This document shows positions 46,531 through 54,371 of a stretch of 64,000 bases of DNA, piece after piece. The notes beneath the pieces were generated by a model. The model did not search any database. It was not told the DNA's origin and saw only the letters and a list, made by a program, of their open reading frames with translations. A program made the position numbers and the translations under genes. The stretch spans positions 1 through 64,000 of the forward strand of contig JAUTCS010000073.1 of assembly GCA_030673825.1 (NCBI GenBank), in the 5' to 3' direction. Numbering within the stretch: position 1 is the first letter of the stretch; every line of letters begins with the position of its first letter. The DNA is from Verrucomicrobiota bacterium JB024. GTDB lineage: Bacteria > Verrucomicrobiota > Verrucomicrobiia > Opitutales > Cerasicoccaceae.

Positions 46531-46787
46531 GGGAATCAAAATAAAGCGCGCCAAAATGACGGTTTTCCCACAAATAGCGAGCGCCGAGTTGCGCGGACGC
46601 AAAAAGGGGACCACCACCCACAGTGGCTTTCCGCCTCTTGGATCTGACCAAATGACCTCAGAACCCATTAATAGGTAAAGGCTTCTACATGGCACTGTAT
46701 ACGGGGAGACTGAACACAATGCCGTAAGCGAAGCTGACGCACTTTCTGGCTAAAAACTGCATGACGGCGGGCAAATTTCGCAACGAC

Positions 46788-47732
46788 CTAGCTATTATCG
46801 TTCCTGCGCAGGCGGCTCTGCAGGTCCCAGTCCTTGATCTCGTCCATCTGATCTTCCGTCCCGAAATACAGGCTGCCGAAACCCGTCCCGCTGCCCTTCG
46901 GGTAAAAGCCCAGATGCGGATAGCCGTCCGCAGGCAGTTTGAGGCGCAGCTCGAAAGTTCCGCTCCCGCGCTGGATACGCATCCACTGTTCGGGTGTGTT
47001 CGGTATCGGTTTGGGGTCATTGCTGGTCACCGTAAAAAGGATGCTCGCCGCCTCCTGGCTCTCAAGTCGGTAGCGCCCGCGTACGACCACCGTGTCGCCC
47101 TTTTCAAAGTCGTCATTCGAGGCCTCCACGGACTCGACTTCGATGAAATCCCCCGGCAGGAAGGCGCTGGGGCCCACCGTGTAAGCAACCGGGCGCACGT
47201 CGCCTGCTTCGCTCCACACCGGCCGTACATCAGCGGAGCTTTCCTGTTTGCCCGATTTTTCCGGTTCATCTTTCAGGTAATACTTCAGGTCCCAGTGGCG
47301 GATTTCCGCCATCTGTGCCCGGGTACCGAAATACGCACAGCCAAAGCCGTTGCCGCCACCCGCCGGGTAGAAGCTGACGTGAGCATAGCCCTCGGTCGGC
47401 ACCTTCAACCGTAACTCAAAGGGGCCGCTTCCCTGCACGACCTGAAGCTGCTGGTCGGGGTGAGTGCTCGTGCGCCCGCCCTTCGTTTTCTGAGTGACAT
47501 AGAGGCTCAGACTGGCCGCATCATGACTGCCGAGCCGGTAAAACCCGCGCACTACGATCTGGTCGTCTGGTTCAAAGGTCCCCTCCACCGCATAGACTTT
47601 TTCGATGGTGATAGTGTCTCCTTCCCGAAACGTGCTGGGTCCGAGAGTAAAAGGCCCCTCGCGAAAATCAACATCGGCACGCAGACCAGCGAGAGAACAC
47701 AACAGCACAAGGAGGGGCAGGATGGCTTTCAT
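46788..47732 (-). CDS. Exported protein with two tandem copies of one domain
   Basis: 314 residues, signal peptide ending near GLRAD. Two copies of a roughly 115-residue beta-rich domain: copy 1 from GPFTLGPSTFREGDTITIEK to AQMAEIRHWDL, copy 2 from YTVGPSAFLPGDFIEVES to DQMDEIKDWDL. Shared blocks include VVRGFYRL/VVRGRYRL, GSGPFELRLKVP/GSGTFELRLKLP and GFGCAYFGT/GFGSLYFGT. I recognise no family; it is probably periplasmic or surface-exposed. Confidence 0.8.
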   Translation of the reverse strand: MKAILPLLVLLCSLAGLRADVDFREGPFTLGPSTFREGDTITIEKVYAVEGTFEPDDQIVVRGFYRLGSHDAASLSLYVTQKTKGGRTSTHPDQQLQVVQGSGPFELRLKVPTEGYAHVSFYPAGGGNGFGCAYFGTRAQMAEIRHWDLKYYLKDEPEKSGKQESSADVRPVWSEAGDVRPVAYTVGPSAFLPGDFIEVESVEASNDDFEKGDTVVVRGRYRLESQEAASILFTVTSNDPKPIPNTPEQWMRIQRGSGTFELRLKLPADGYPHLGFYPKGSGTGFGSLYFGTEDQMDEIKDWDLQSRLRRNDNS

Positions 47733-47837
47733 GCCGCGATGATGCCGCCGGCCCGTATCCCCGTCAATGACATCTCATCGTACACTTCGGCCTGTCCCTT
47801 ATTCCGACCTATCCGTACTCCGCCCTCCGATCCCGGC

Positions 47838-47865
47838 TTGACGCGCCGGGCAAGTGTCCTACTAT
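47838..47865 (+). promoter_or_regulatory. Promoter of tRNA-Thr
   Basis: TTGACG (47838-47843), 16-base spacer, TACTAT (47860-47865), 48 bases before the mature tRNA 5' end. Confidence 0.75.
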
Positions 47866-47913
47866 CCGCTCCCAGGATCAGGGGCCTTGTCCCCGGATCG
47901 GGTCCCTTTTTAC

Positions 47914-47952
47914 GCCGGGTTAGCTCAGTTGGTAGAGCAACTGATTTGTAAT
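47914..47952 (+). tRNA. tRNA-Thr(UGU) 5' half, interrupted at the anticodon stem
   Basis: Acceptor GCCGGGT, D-arm GCTCAGTTGGTAGAGC, anticodon-stem ACTGA and loop TTTGTAA with anticodon TGT are all present. The next bases should be TCAGT; only the first T matches and the sequence then diverges. No variable loop, T-arm or 3' acceptor follows in the next several hundred bases. This marks the left junction (attL) of the prophage. A restored tRNA is expected at the right end, outside the window. Confidence 0.88.
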
Positions 47953-48054
47953 TATATCTGGCGGTGTGCACAGCTTTTCAACTGGTTCCGATGTTCGATG
48001 AATAAAGGAATTAGTGGTTTTTGGAATCCATCGAAAGTGCGCATTTTTAATTTC

Positions 48055-48076
48055 CGGTGGTCAATGCGGTGGTCAA
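48055..48076 (+). repeat. Two CGGTGGTCAA direct repeats near the prophage end
   Basis: Identical 10-mers at 48055-48064 and 48067-48076, 12-base period, about 100 bases inside the junction: a plausible pair of integrase arm-type sites. Confidence 0.5.
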
Positions 48077-48235
48077 CTTTTGCGGGCTGGTGAACGCCTG
48101 GACGATCGCCGATGAGCGTCTTTCTCTGATGCAAGCACGGGCCAATCGTTGCGGAAAGTGCAACAGTTCAAAGTGTGTTCTGGCCTGAGGATAAGCTTGC
48201 CCGCGGTTCACCAAGATCAAATCATTCGAAACGCG

Positions 48236-48502
48236 ATGCCAACTACCCGAGCGAAAGAAGCGATTGCGGAGATACGCGCTATGATCGAAGATGGCGGCGG
48301 CTACCCCAGCGATCAGTACAAGCAGCCCTTTACGGTGATTTGCCACGAGTTTCCGGGCTATTGTAAGACAGATGAGCTCAAGGAGCACCTTGAGGACTAT
48401 TACAGCGTGCGGAAGCACTGGAAATATGAGGGTGGCATTACTCAGGTCCGGGTATGGATCAGATCGGCCCTCAGGGATCTGGAATACATGATGGATGAGT
48501 AG
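48236..48502 (+). CDS. Small prophage protein, unknown
   Basis: 88 residues from ATG 48236 (MPTTRAKEAIAEIRAMIEDG). Acidic and helical, no motif recognised. Followed by the operator region of the toxin-antitoxin pair. Confidence 0.55.
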   Translation: MPTTRAKEAIAEIRAMIEDGGGYPSDQYKQPFTVICHEFPGYCKTDELKEHLEDYYSVRKHWKYEGGITQVRVWIRSALRDLEYMMDE

Positions 48503-48504
48503 AA

Positions 48505-48558
48505 ATATCCGCAACTTGCGTATATTTTGACTTGCCTTTTATCCGCATGATGCGGATA
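48505..48558 (+). promoter_or_regulatory. Two palindromic operators before the toxin-antitoxin genes
   Basis: ATATCCGCAAcTTGCGTATAT (48505-48525, one mismatch) and TATCCGCA-tga-TGCGGATA (48540-48558) share the half-site TATCCGCA. A TTGACT -35-like hexamer lies between. Typical autoregulation sites for a HigA-type antitoxin. Confidence 0.72.
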
Positions 48559-48566
48559 TTGCAGCA

Positions 48567-48866
48567 ATGATATTTATCGAAACCCCTATCTTTACCGATG
48601 ACTGGAATGATGAGGGCCTCGATGATGAACAGCTTCGTGCGTTACAGCATGAGATCCTGCAAGGCAAAGGCGACCGGATGCCAGGTACAGGTGGATTCAA
48701 AAAAATCCGCCTGGCTCGGAAGGGCGGGGGAAAGAGCGGTGGCTACCGGGTGATTTACTATCTCCAAACCACCGATATCTGCTTTCTGCTCTTCCTGTAC
48801 GCGAAAAACCGGCAGGTCAATCTGACGCCGAAGCAAGCCAAGGCATTGAAAAAACTGATCGAGTGA
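48567..48866 (+). CDS. higB: RelE/HigB-type toxin
   Basis: 99 residues. The FKKIRLARKGGGKSGGYRVI stretch followed by IYYL and CFLLFLYAKN fits the RelE-superfamily ribosome-dependent mRNA interferases of the HigB2 group (basic residues and Tyr/Arg near the centre). Toxin gene first, antitoxin second is the usual higBA order. The stop overlaps a possible GTG start of the antitoxin. Confidence 0.85.
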   Translation: MIFIETPIFTDDWNDEGLDDEQLRALQHEILQGKGDRMPGTGGFKKIRLARKGGGKSGGYRVIYYLQTTDICFLLFLYAKNRQVNLTPKQAKALKKLIE

Positions 48867-48877
48867 AAGGAACGGCC

Positions 48878-49162
48878 ATGAACAACAAAGACTTCAAGCG
48901 ACTCACAGACTCTGTCCATCAAATGAAGGCTATCCAGCGGGGAGAAAGCCCGGCTGGACGGGTGACCATGCGCCGGGGCCGACGTCCTGCAGTGGAGACC
49001 GAGCTTGCCCGCATTCGTGCCTCTATCGGCTTCTCTCAGGAAGCCTTTGCCAGCCGCCTCGAGACGCCGCTGAAAACCTATCAGGGGTGGGAGCAGGGCA
49101 GGCCGACGCCACCGGTCGCCCTGGTGGCCGCTCGCCTGGTCAAAGAGACGGCTTCGAAGTAA
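48878..49162 (+). CDS. higA: HigA-type helix-turn-helix antitoxin
   Basis: 94 residues from ATG 48878, preceded by AAAGGAA; a GTG at 48863 is an alternative. The C-terminal Xre-like helix-turn-helix reads ETELARIRASIGFSQEAFAS then LETPLKTYQGWEQGR. It should neutralise the upstream toxin and bind the TATCCGCA operators. Confidence 0.85.
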   Translation: MNNKDFKRLTDSVHQMKAIQRGESPAGRVTMRRGRRPAVETELARIRASIGFSQEAFASRLETPLKTYQGWEQGRPTPPVALVAARLVKETASK

Positions 49163-49325
49163 AGAGGCATGGACGGGCTGTCCAGGGCAGTTTCGCTTGT
49201 CCTTCACGTATTGACGGCAAGGCGGCTTGTCGCTCACCAGAGAGCACATTTGAACGACAAGGGCGTCGTTCGGTGCAACGGCTCTGCCATGTCGGTTTTT
49301 TCGCCCTCATTTGAGGCGGGAAAAA

Positions 49326-49649
49326 TTAACTTCCCTGTTTCGGGATCGGCCATGTCCGGTCCCAATGCCCGCAGTACTGGCGTGCGAAGTCTATCTGCTT
49401 TCTGTATTCTCCCGGGTCTGTGTCCTTGAGGTGCAGCAGCTTGGCTAGGCGTTCAGATGCCTCAACCATCAGGCGCTTCATCTCGGCGTCAGTGATGCGG
49501 CTTACTGTTGGATCATCTAAGGCAGTATCGTGCCGGCCCGCATGGAGGTCTTCAATAAAGCCATTCCGGAACGCCAATACCGTCAGGGCGTTTGCTTCGT
49601 CGCGGGGTGTGAGCGAGGCTTGATCGGGCTGCATTGCCATGGCGCTCAT
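49326..49649 (-). CDS. Conserved-looking small prophage protein, unknown
   Basis: 107 residues (starts at 49649, 49640 or 49634). Pattern DEANALTVLAFRNGFIEDLH ... RITDAEMKRLMVEASERLA is strongly protein-like and helical. Transcribed opposite to its neighbours. No function assigned. Confidence 0.62.
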   Translation of the reverse strand: MSAMAMQPDQASLTPRDEANALTVLAFRNGFIEDLHAGRHDTALDDPTVSRITDAEMKRLMVEASERLAKLLHLKDTDPGEYRKQIDFARQYCGHWDRTWPIPKQGS

Positions 49650-49831
49650 TTATGCACAAATACGGCCGAATTTCATGCTAAAACATTTAAAATCACCTTT
49701 GCCAGTCAGGACTGGAATAATAATGCCCTGAATCCCGACAATTAATGTGCGTAAGATTATCCTTAAGAATATTCTTTTAAAATGGTCAATTTGATGGCAA
49801 ATTAGTGCTTAAACCTTTGTTTTGCTGCACT

Positions 49832-51016
49832 ATGGGTCGGAAGTATTTAAAGAGTCATCCTTGGATAACATTTAAGCTAAATATCCCGCTTGATCGCCAC
49901 ATGTTCTGGTTGAAAATGGGGGAAATTGCATCGAAGTGTGAGCATTTGGCCGGGGTGCCATTGCGGCCTGATATCGCCTCACGGCTGCACACGGTATTTC
50001 TGGCAAAAGGTGTCTTGGCAACGACAGCAATTGAAGGCAACACACTAAACGAGGAACAAGTCATCCAGCAAATTGACGGGACGCTCGATTTACCCCCTTC
50101 CCAACGCTACCTCCAGCAGGAAATACAAAACATATTGGATGCCTGTAATGCAGAGGTGCGTGGCCAGATTAACGATCCCAATTGGGCTAAACACATATGT
50201 TCATCCAAAATAAAAGAATATAACAGCCAAGTGTTGAAGGGGCTTGATGTGGAAAATGATGTCGTGCCAGGGGAATTCCGATCCCATTCCGTTGTGGTTG
50301 GAAATGTGTACCGAGGCGCTCCTGCTGAAGACTGCGAATACCTCGTCGACCGGCTATGCGAATGGCTGAATGGCAGTGATTTTGAGTGTCAGGACAATGA
50401 TTTGACCATTCCGACAGCCTTGATAAGGGCAATTGTAGCCCATGTTTATCTTGCGTGGATTCATCCGTTTGGCGACGGGAATGGGCGTACCGCTCGGCTA
50501 GTCGAACTGCAGGTACTTTTTTCGTGCGGAATTCCGCTCCCGGCGGCTCACTTACTTAGCGACCATTACAATAAAACTCGAACTCAGTATTATCGTGAAT
50601 TGAACCATGCCAGCAAATCAGGCGGAGACGTGATTCCGTTCATAACGTACGCTCTTCAGGGATTCTTGGATGGTTTACGTGAACAGCTTTCCCTGATTCG
50701 TACACAGCAACAAAACGTTGCGTGGGAAAACTATGTCCATGATAAATTCCGCCAATACAAACCATCGCCTACTCAAAAAAGGCGCCGGGATCTTGTACTT
50801 GAGCTCACCAAGCATAATTGGAAACAGGTTTCAGATATCCCAGACATGAGCCCCACATTGGCAAGAGAATATGCGAATGCCGGCGAGCGCATGTTGCAGC
50901 GTGACCTGAATGCCATCAACAAGATGGATTTAATTCTAAGAAGGCATGGTGAAGTAAGGGCGCGCAAAGAACTTATTTCGGCGTTTCTCCCTGCGACAAC
51001 CCCGACTCCCATTTAA
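49832..51016 (+). CDS. Fic-domain protein (AMP-transferase type, class II)
   Basis: 394 residues from ATG 49832 (GTG 49805 also possible). Catalytic motif HPFGDGNGRTAR near residue 210 with all key residues, and the self-inhibitory motif TTAIEGNT about 150 residues upstream, which defines class II Fic enzymes. A helical C-terminal region follows. Such enzymes attach AMP to Tyr/Ser/Thr of target proteins. The AT-rich base composition differs from the host genes. Being prophage cargo, it may serve defence or host control. Confidence 0.9.
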   Translation: MGRKYLKSHPWITFKLNIPLDRHMFWLKMGEIASKCEHLAGVPLRPDIASRLHTVFLAKGVLATTAIEGNTLNEEQVIQQIDGTLDLPPSQRYLQQEIQNILDACNAEVRGQINDPNWAKHICSSKIKEYNSQVLKGLDVENDVVPGEFRSHSVVVGNVYRGAPAEDCEYLVDRLCEWLNGSDFECQDNDLTIPTALIRAIVAHVYLAWIHPFGDGNGRTARLVELQVLFSCGIPLPAAHLLSDHYNKTRTQYYRELNHASKSGGDVIPFITYALQGFLDGLREQLSLIRTQQQNVAWENYVHDKFRQYKPSPTQKRRRDLVLELTKHNWKQVSDIPDMSPTLAREYANAGERMLQRDLNAINKMDLILRRHGEVRARKELISAFLPATTPTPI

Positions 51017-51056
51017 GGAATCGCAGGAAGCTACGGCCTGTAACATATATTGCGTC

Positions 51057-51383
51057 ATGAACATCTCGAAGTTACCCTATTACGTTAAGTTTGTCTTCCT
51101 GAGTGGAGGCGATTGCTATTCTACGGCCGACATCAACATGCTGTTTCATGTTAAAGAGGCAAAGTCACGGCAGCGTATGCGCTCATTGGACATCGGAGAC
51201 CGACTGATTTTTGAGCCGCAAGAGGATAAGGTCTACCGCGTTACCAGCATCTCGATCCGTCAGATTGTCGAAGATACGGACGACATGAACCTGGGGTTTG
51301 ACAGTGAAGATGCGCCAGCCATGCAAGGGGCCGATAAGGAATGCCTTTTCAAGGTCCTTGTCCGTATGGAAATCGATAACTGA
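51057..51383 (+). CDS. Small prophage protein, unknown
   Basis: 108 residues, beta-rich pattern (YYVKFVFLSGGDCYSTADIN, IGDRLIFEPQEDKVYRVTSI). No family recognised. Starts 40 bases after the Fic gene, possibly cotranscribed. Confidence 0.6.
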   Translation: MNISKLPYYVKFVFLSGGDCYSTADINMLFHVKEAKSRQRMRSLDIGDRLIFEPQEDKVYRVTSISIRQIVEDTDDMNLGFDSEDAPAMQGADKECLFKVLVRMEIDN

Positions 51384-51402
51384 TCGGATCCGCGGTCCCC
51401 GG

Positions 51403-51510
51403 CTACTTCTTGGTCGGAGGGGGACTCTTTGGGGGCGGAGGAGCCTTTTTTGCAGACTCCATATTGGGTCTGCCAGTTGTTTGGGGTTTGTCTCCAGGTT
51501 GGTTGCTCAT
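51403..51510 (-). CDS. Very small Pro/Lys-rich protein
   Basis: 35 residues, M-S-N-Q-P-G-D-K start and a KKAPPPPKSPPPTKK end. It begins 3 bases after the stop of the membrane-protein gene on the same strand, a spacing typical of a real cotranscribed gene. Too short for certainty. Confidence 0.45.
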   Translation of the reverse strand: MSNQPGDKPQTTGRPNMESAKKAPPPPKSPPPTKK

Positions 51511-51513
51511 GAT

Positions 51514-51951
51514 TTATGCCTTAAGTACTGCGTTGATGAATGCAAATGTCGCCAGAAAGATAACTCCTAATACACAAGCCCACAAGGAGATTCGCTTCAT
51601 CACGAAGGTTCTACTGTTGTGCGGGTTTTCGGGGCGTTCGTGTTCTTTTTCCGGGTCATTCAGGCAGTCTATCAGGTAATCTAAGTGGAAGTCCATTGCC
51701 TGATGGCTCGATGCGATCGCAAGCAGAATAGACAAAAGCGAGAGGCACAGCAACAACCAGGACCCCCCCAGGAATGGCAAGGTATATGGGGCAGGCTCAG
51801 CCGCAATCTTCTCGAGAAAGGTTACTGACAGTGCAAGAGCACCTCCGGAGAGCGTTATAATCGTCTGGGATAATTTTGTTCCTTGAGCGAGCATTTGCTG
51901 CTCGGTGATTTTAAACTCTTCCGAGTAGTGATTGTATCGGTCGTCACTCAT
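51514..51951 (-). CDS. Small membrane protein of the prophage
   Basis: 145 residues with hydrophobic segments at about 28-48, 57-82 and 122-143 and an acidic, helical N-terminus. Could be a superinfection-exclusion or defence effector by position (lysogenic cargo region), but no family is recognised. Confidence 0.65.
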   Translation of the reverse strand: MSDDRYNHYSEEFKITEQQMLAQGTKLSQTIITLSGGALALSVTFLEKIAAEPAPYTLPFLGGSWLLLCLSLLSILLAIASSHQAMDFHLDYLIDCLNDPEKEHERPENPHNSRTFVMKRISLWACVLGVIFLATFAFINAVLKA

Positions 51952-51963
51952 GGATGCTTTGGG

Positions 51964-52590
51964 CTACTTTTGCGGGGATTTCGGCCGCTTCGTGCCGGTT
52001 AGGCGGGCTTGGAGGCTTTTGTGGTATATCTCCAACTCTTCCGCCATCGTCTCAGGATGGTTGGCCTTCCACCATTCACTCAAGCCATCCCTGATACTTC
52101 TCAGCGAATCTTCATCAACTGGATCCGCTGCGTGCAGTGCTGCATCATCAACGGTCTCGGTTATCTTCCCGGACAGCGCTTGAATCTCTTGGCAAATCCA
52201 GTTGTATCGCATGTATGGCATGATCCGATACAGGCAGTAGCCGGTCTCTTTCCCATAGTCGTCGAAAGACTCACATAGGGCGTCTATAAGCCGCTCAATG
52301 AGCGTGCGCTGGTCGGTGTCCAGGTATTTATCGACGCACGCCTTCAGCCGGTCGGCCAATGCCGGGCTGCAAAAGGTTTCCGCGATTTCTATCAAGGCGT
52401 TTGGGGAGGACTGCATATTGCGGACATGCTCCGGCAAGTAGCTGTGCATACCCGTGTCACGCTTGATTAACTGGTTGATGTAGTCGGACAAAGATCTAAT
52501 GCCTAGTTTTTCGGCTTTGCTAATCGCAGCCTCGAGTACCCGTTCGTCAGCGAAGGATACTCCACGAGTCTTTCTGGTGGCTTTCGTCAT
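51964..52590 (-). CDS. Ribbon-helix-helix regulator with large C-terminal domain
   Basis: 208 residues. N-terminus RKTRGVSFADERVLEAAISK then RSLSDYINQLIKRDTG fits an Arc/MetJ-type ribbon-helix-helix. It is clearly related to the divergent 64-residue protein at 52672 (RGVAFEPDILSAAKKRAKER, TSSYINSLVATDTG). The remaining 150 residues are helical with unknown role. Likely a prophage repressor binding GTTGTCAAC sites. Confidence 0.72.
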   Translation of the reverse strand: MTKATRKTRGVSFADERVLEAAISKAEKLGIRSLSDYINQLIKRDTGMHSYLPEHVRNMQSSPNALIEIAETFCSPALADRLKACVDKYLDTDQRTLIERLIDALCESFDDYGKETGYCLYRIMPYMRYNWICQEIQALSGKITETVDDAALHAADPVDEDSLRSIRDGLSEWWKANHPETMAEELEIYHKSLQARLTGTKRPKSPQK

Positions 52591-52610
52591 AGACTCTACT
52601 TCTGAAAATT

Positions 52611-52670
52611 GACGAATGTTGTCAACTTTAGCGTTGACTCTTGTTGTTGATTGTTGTCAACTCGTAACAA
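52611..52670. promoter_or_regulatory. Divergent operator region with two GTTGTCAAC palindromes
   Basis: GTTGTCAAC occurs at 52618-52626 and 52653-52661, each a perfect GTTG-t-CAAC palindrome, with a half-site GTTGAC between at 52633. Placed between divergent regulator genes, as in a lysis-lysogeny switch. Confidence 0.75.
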
Positions 52671-52671
52671 C

Positions 52672-52866
52672 ATGAAGCGAGTAACACGTGGAGTGGCATT
52701 TGAGCCCGATATTTTAAGTGCTGCGAAAAAACGGGCAAAGGAGCGGAGGCAATCAACCAGCAGCTACATAAATTCGCTGGTGGCTACAGATACTGGCCTA
52801 TCTTCTGAAGCCCGTACAAACATGTTAGAGTCCTTGCCTACCCAACAGGTAACAGCAACCAAGTAG
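52672..52866 (+). CDS. Small ribbon-helix-helix regulator
   Basis: 64 residues from ATG 52672 (MKRVTRGVAFEPDIL). Arc-like strand-helix-helix pattern, paralogous to the N-terminus of the divergent 208-residue protein. Plays the position of a Cro-type protein opposite the longer repressor. Confidence 0.75.
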   Translation: MKRVTRGVAFEPDILSAAKKRAKERRQSTSSYINSLVATDTGLSSEARTNMLESLPTQQVTATK

Positions 52867-52880
52867 CGGCAGGTAACACC

Positions 52881-53126
52881 ATGGATCTGACCGTCACCCT
52901 TACCCCCGAGCAAGTGGCAGAGATAGCCCGTGAGGCCGCCAAGCTCGTCCAGCGTCAGAGCCCTGTCGGGCGACGACCGGTCAGCGTGCTGGATTTCGCC
53001 CGGATCACGGGGCTCTCCCGCAGCAAGGTCCACCGGATGGTCACCTGTGGCCAACTGGAGCGAGTGGCAGGCACCGGCAAACGCATCCTCATCACAGCCA
53101 GCGAGGTCGAGCGATTCTGCAAGTAA
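52881..53126 (+). CDS. Excisionase-like helix-turn-helix protein
   Basis: 81 residues. VSVLDFARITGLSRSKVHRM then GKRILITASEVERFCK is the MerR/AlpA-type winged helix used by excisionases and other prophage activators. It lies just after the switch. Confidence 0.8.
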   Translation: MDLTVTLTPEQVAEIAREAAKLVQRQSPVGRRPVSVLDFARITGLSRSKVHRMVTCGQLERVAGTGKRILITASEVERFCK

Positions 53127-53140
53127 CCAGGAGCACCAAC

Positions 53141-53557
53141 ATGCCAAAGAAACCACGCAACTACGGTATAGGGGCCGAGCAGGCCCACATGCAGCGTATC
53201 CATGAGCTGGCTGATGAGATCGGCCAACTCCAGCGCCAGGCGGAAGGGAATCTTGCCCGCTACGCTGCAGATATCGCCGAAGATGTGCGCCTGATGCGCG
53301 AGACGGTAAAGAACCTGTCTGACACTCTCATCTCTAACACGCTCGCCCTCAACTCTAACGAGCCCTTGCCCGTGCGCTGGTTCTCGTCGCTGGCCAGCCG
53401 CTCGACCGTACGCAAGTGGATCAAGGCCGGGCTTCCTGCCCAGTACGTGGGCCGCGACCTATGTGTTCGCCCAAAGGATTTCTTCGAATGGCGGCGTAAC
53501 CACATCGCCGTCGCCAACACCGACAACCTTACCCTCGACTGCGAGAACCCCCAATAA
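53141..53557 (+). CDS. Putative DNA-binding prophage protein
   Basis: 138 residues. Helical coiled N-terminus (about 15-60), then ASRSTVRKWIKAGLPAQYVG followed by LCVRPKDFFEWRR, an HTH_17-like DNA-binding pattern. Probably another early regulator. Confidence 0.65.
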   Translation: MPKKPRNYGIGAEQAHMQRIHELADEIGQLQRQAEGNLARYAADIAEDVRLMRETVKNLSDTLISNTLALNSNEPLPVRWFSSLASRSTVRKWIKAGLPAQYVGRDLCVRPKDFFEWRRNHIAVANTDNLTLDCENPQ

Positions 53558-53562
53558 AAAGA

Positions 53563-53591
53563 AGCGCCCCGGCGGAGCAAGCCGAGGCGCT
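53563..53591. other. Hairpin between prophage early genes
   Basis: AGCGCC-c-CGGC pairs with GCCG-a-GGCGCT around GGAGCAA. On the minus strand it is followed by TCTTTTTA; on the plus strand no T run follows. Role unknown. Confidence 0.5.
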
Positions 53592-53749
53592 AAGGCAAAA
53601 TCATGGAGTCCGTTAAGAAACCAATCACGTACTATCCTCACCGCCGCTCGACGGATGTCAAGCGCACCTCGAGGATCGCTCTCCGTGGGTTTCCGGGCGG
53701 CCATCAGGCCTTTTCTGTAACCGTAAACAGCAACCCAAGGAGAATGACT

Positions 53750-54310
53750 ATGAAGACTGCTACGAGCGAGAAAAGATCACCCCGTACCACCAGCAAGCGC
53801 CTGCCCGCTAAGGACCGTAAACCCGCGGTGGCCAAGCCCAATATCGTTCCTCTCAGCCAAGTCCAAGATGGCCCCGTTAAGTTCTGGACTCTAGACGGCA
53901 AGGAATGTGTCCATTTCCGTGAGCATTTTATTTTCGGTCAAGAGAAGCCTCGTCGCTCATTCGGGTGGGATGACGATATCGAGTTTCTGATCGAGTCCAC
54001 ATCAAGAGAATATCCGTTTAACGGGAAACCGACATATTTTAGCGACTACCTAGTGGTTCCTGCCGAATTCGTGGAGGTGGAGTCTGGAATCGATAAGTAT
54101 TCCATGAGTGAAGTGCTGAGCTGCTTTTCTGGTCAGGCTGAAAAAGGGTTTTTCTTTCGCGATCACGACGACGAACCATGGGTTCCAGGAGAACTCACGG
54201 GTATCCAGTGTGAGGCTACAGGGTTCCCGTATCAGTCCGGATCGAGATTCTACGCTCAGTGCGCCTGCGCCTACTGCAATGTCAATCTGAGGCAGCAGAT
54301 CGGCAACTGA
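53750..54310 (+). CDS. Prophage protein, unknown
   Basis: 186 residues from ATG 53750, chosen for AAGGAG 7 bases upstream; the frame is open from 53603. Basic N-terminus, then a domain with KFWTLDGKECVHFREHFIFG and a C-terminal cysteine set CACAYC that could bind metal. No family recognised. Confidence 0.6.
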   Translation: MKTATSEKRSPRTTSKRLPAKDRKPAVAKPNIVPLSQVQDGPVKFWTLDGKECVHFREHFIFGQEKPRRSFGWDDDIEFLIESTSREYPFNGKPTYFSDYLVVPAEFVEVESGIDKYSMSEVLSCFSGQAEKGFFFRDHDDEPWVPGELTGIQCEATGFPYQSGSRFYAQCACAYCNVNLRQQIGN

Positions 54311-54371
54311 TACCGCCGCTCCAATAATTCTCAACCATACCGTCATCGACGAAAACAGATAACATTTTCCG

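Noticed and set aside
47914-48235. Group I intron splitting the tRNA-Thr anticodon loop
   Set aside because: No 3' exon (T-arm and acceptor) appears downstream and phage genes follow; prophage junction is simpler.
48047-48514. 155-residue minus-strand frame in the prophage end
   Set aside because: Overlaps a better plus-strand gene, leucine-rich without structure; looks like a shadow frame.
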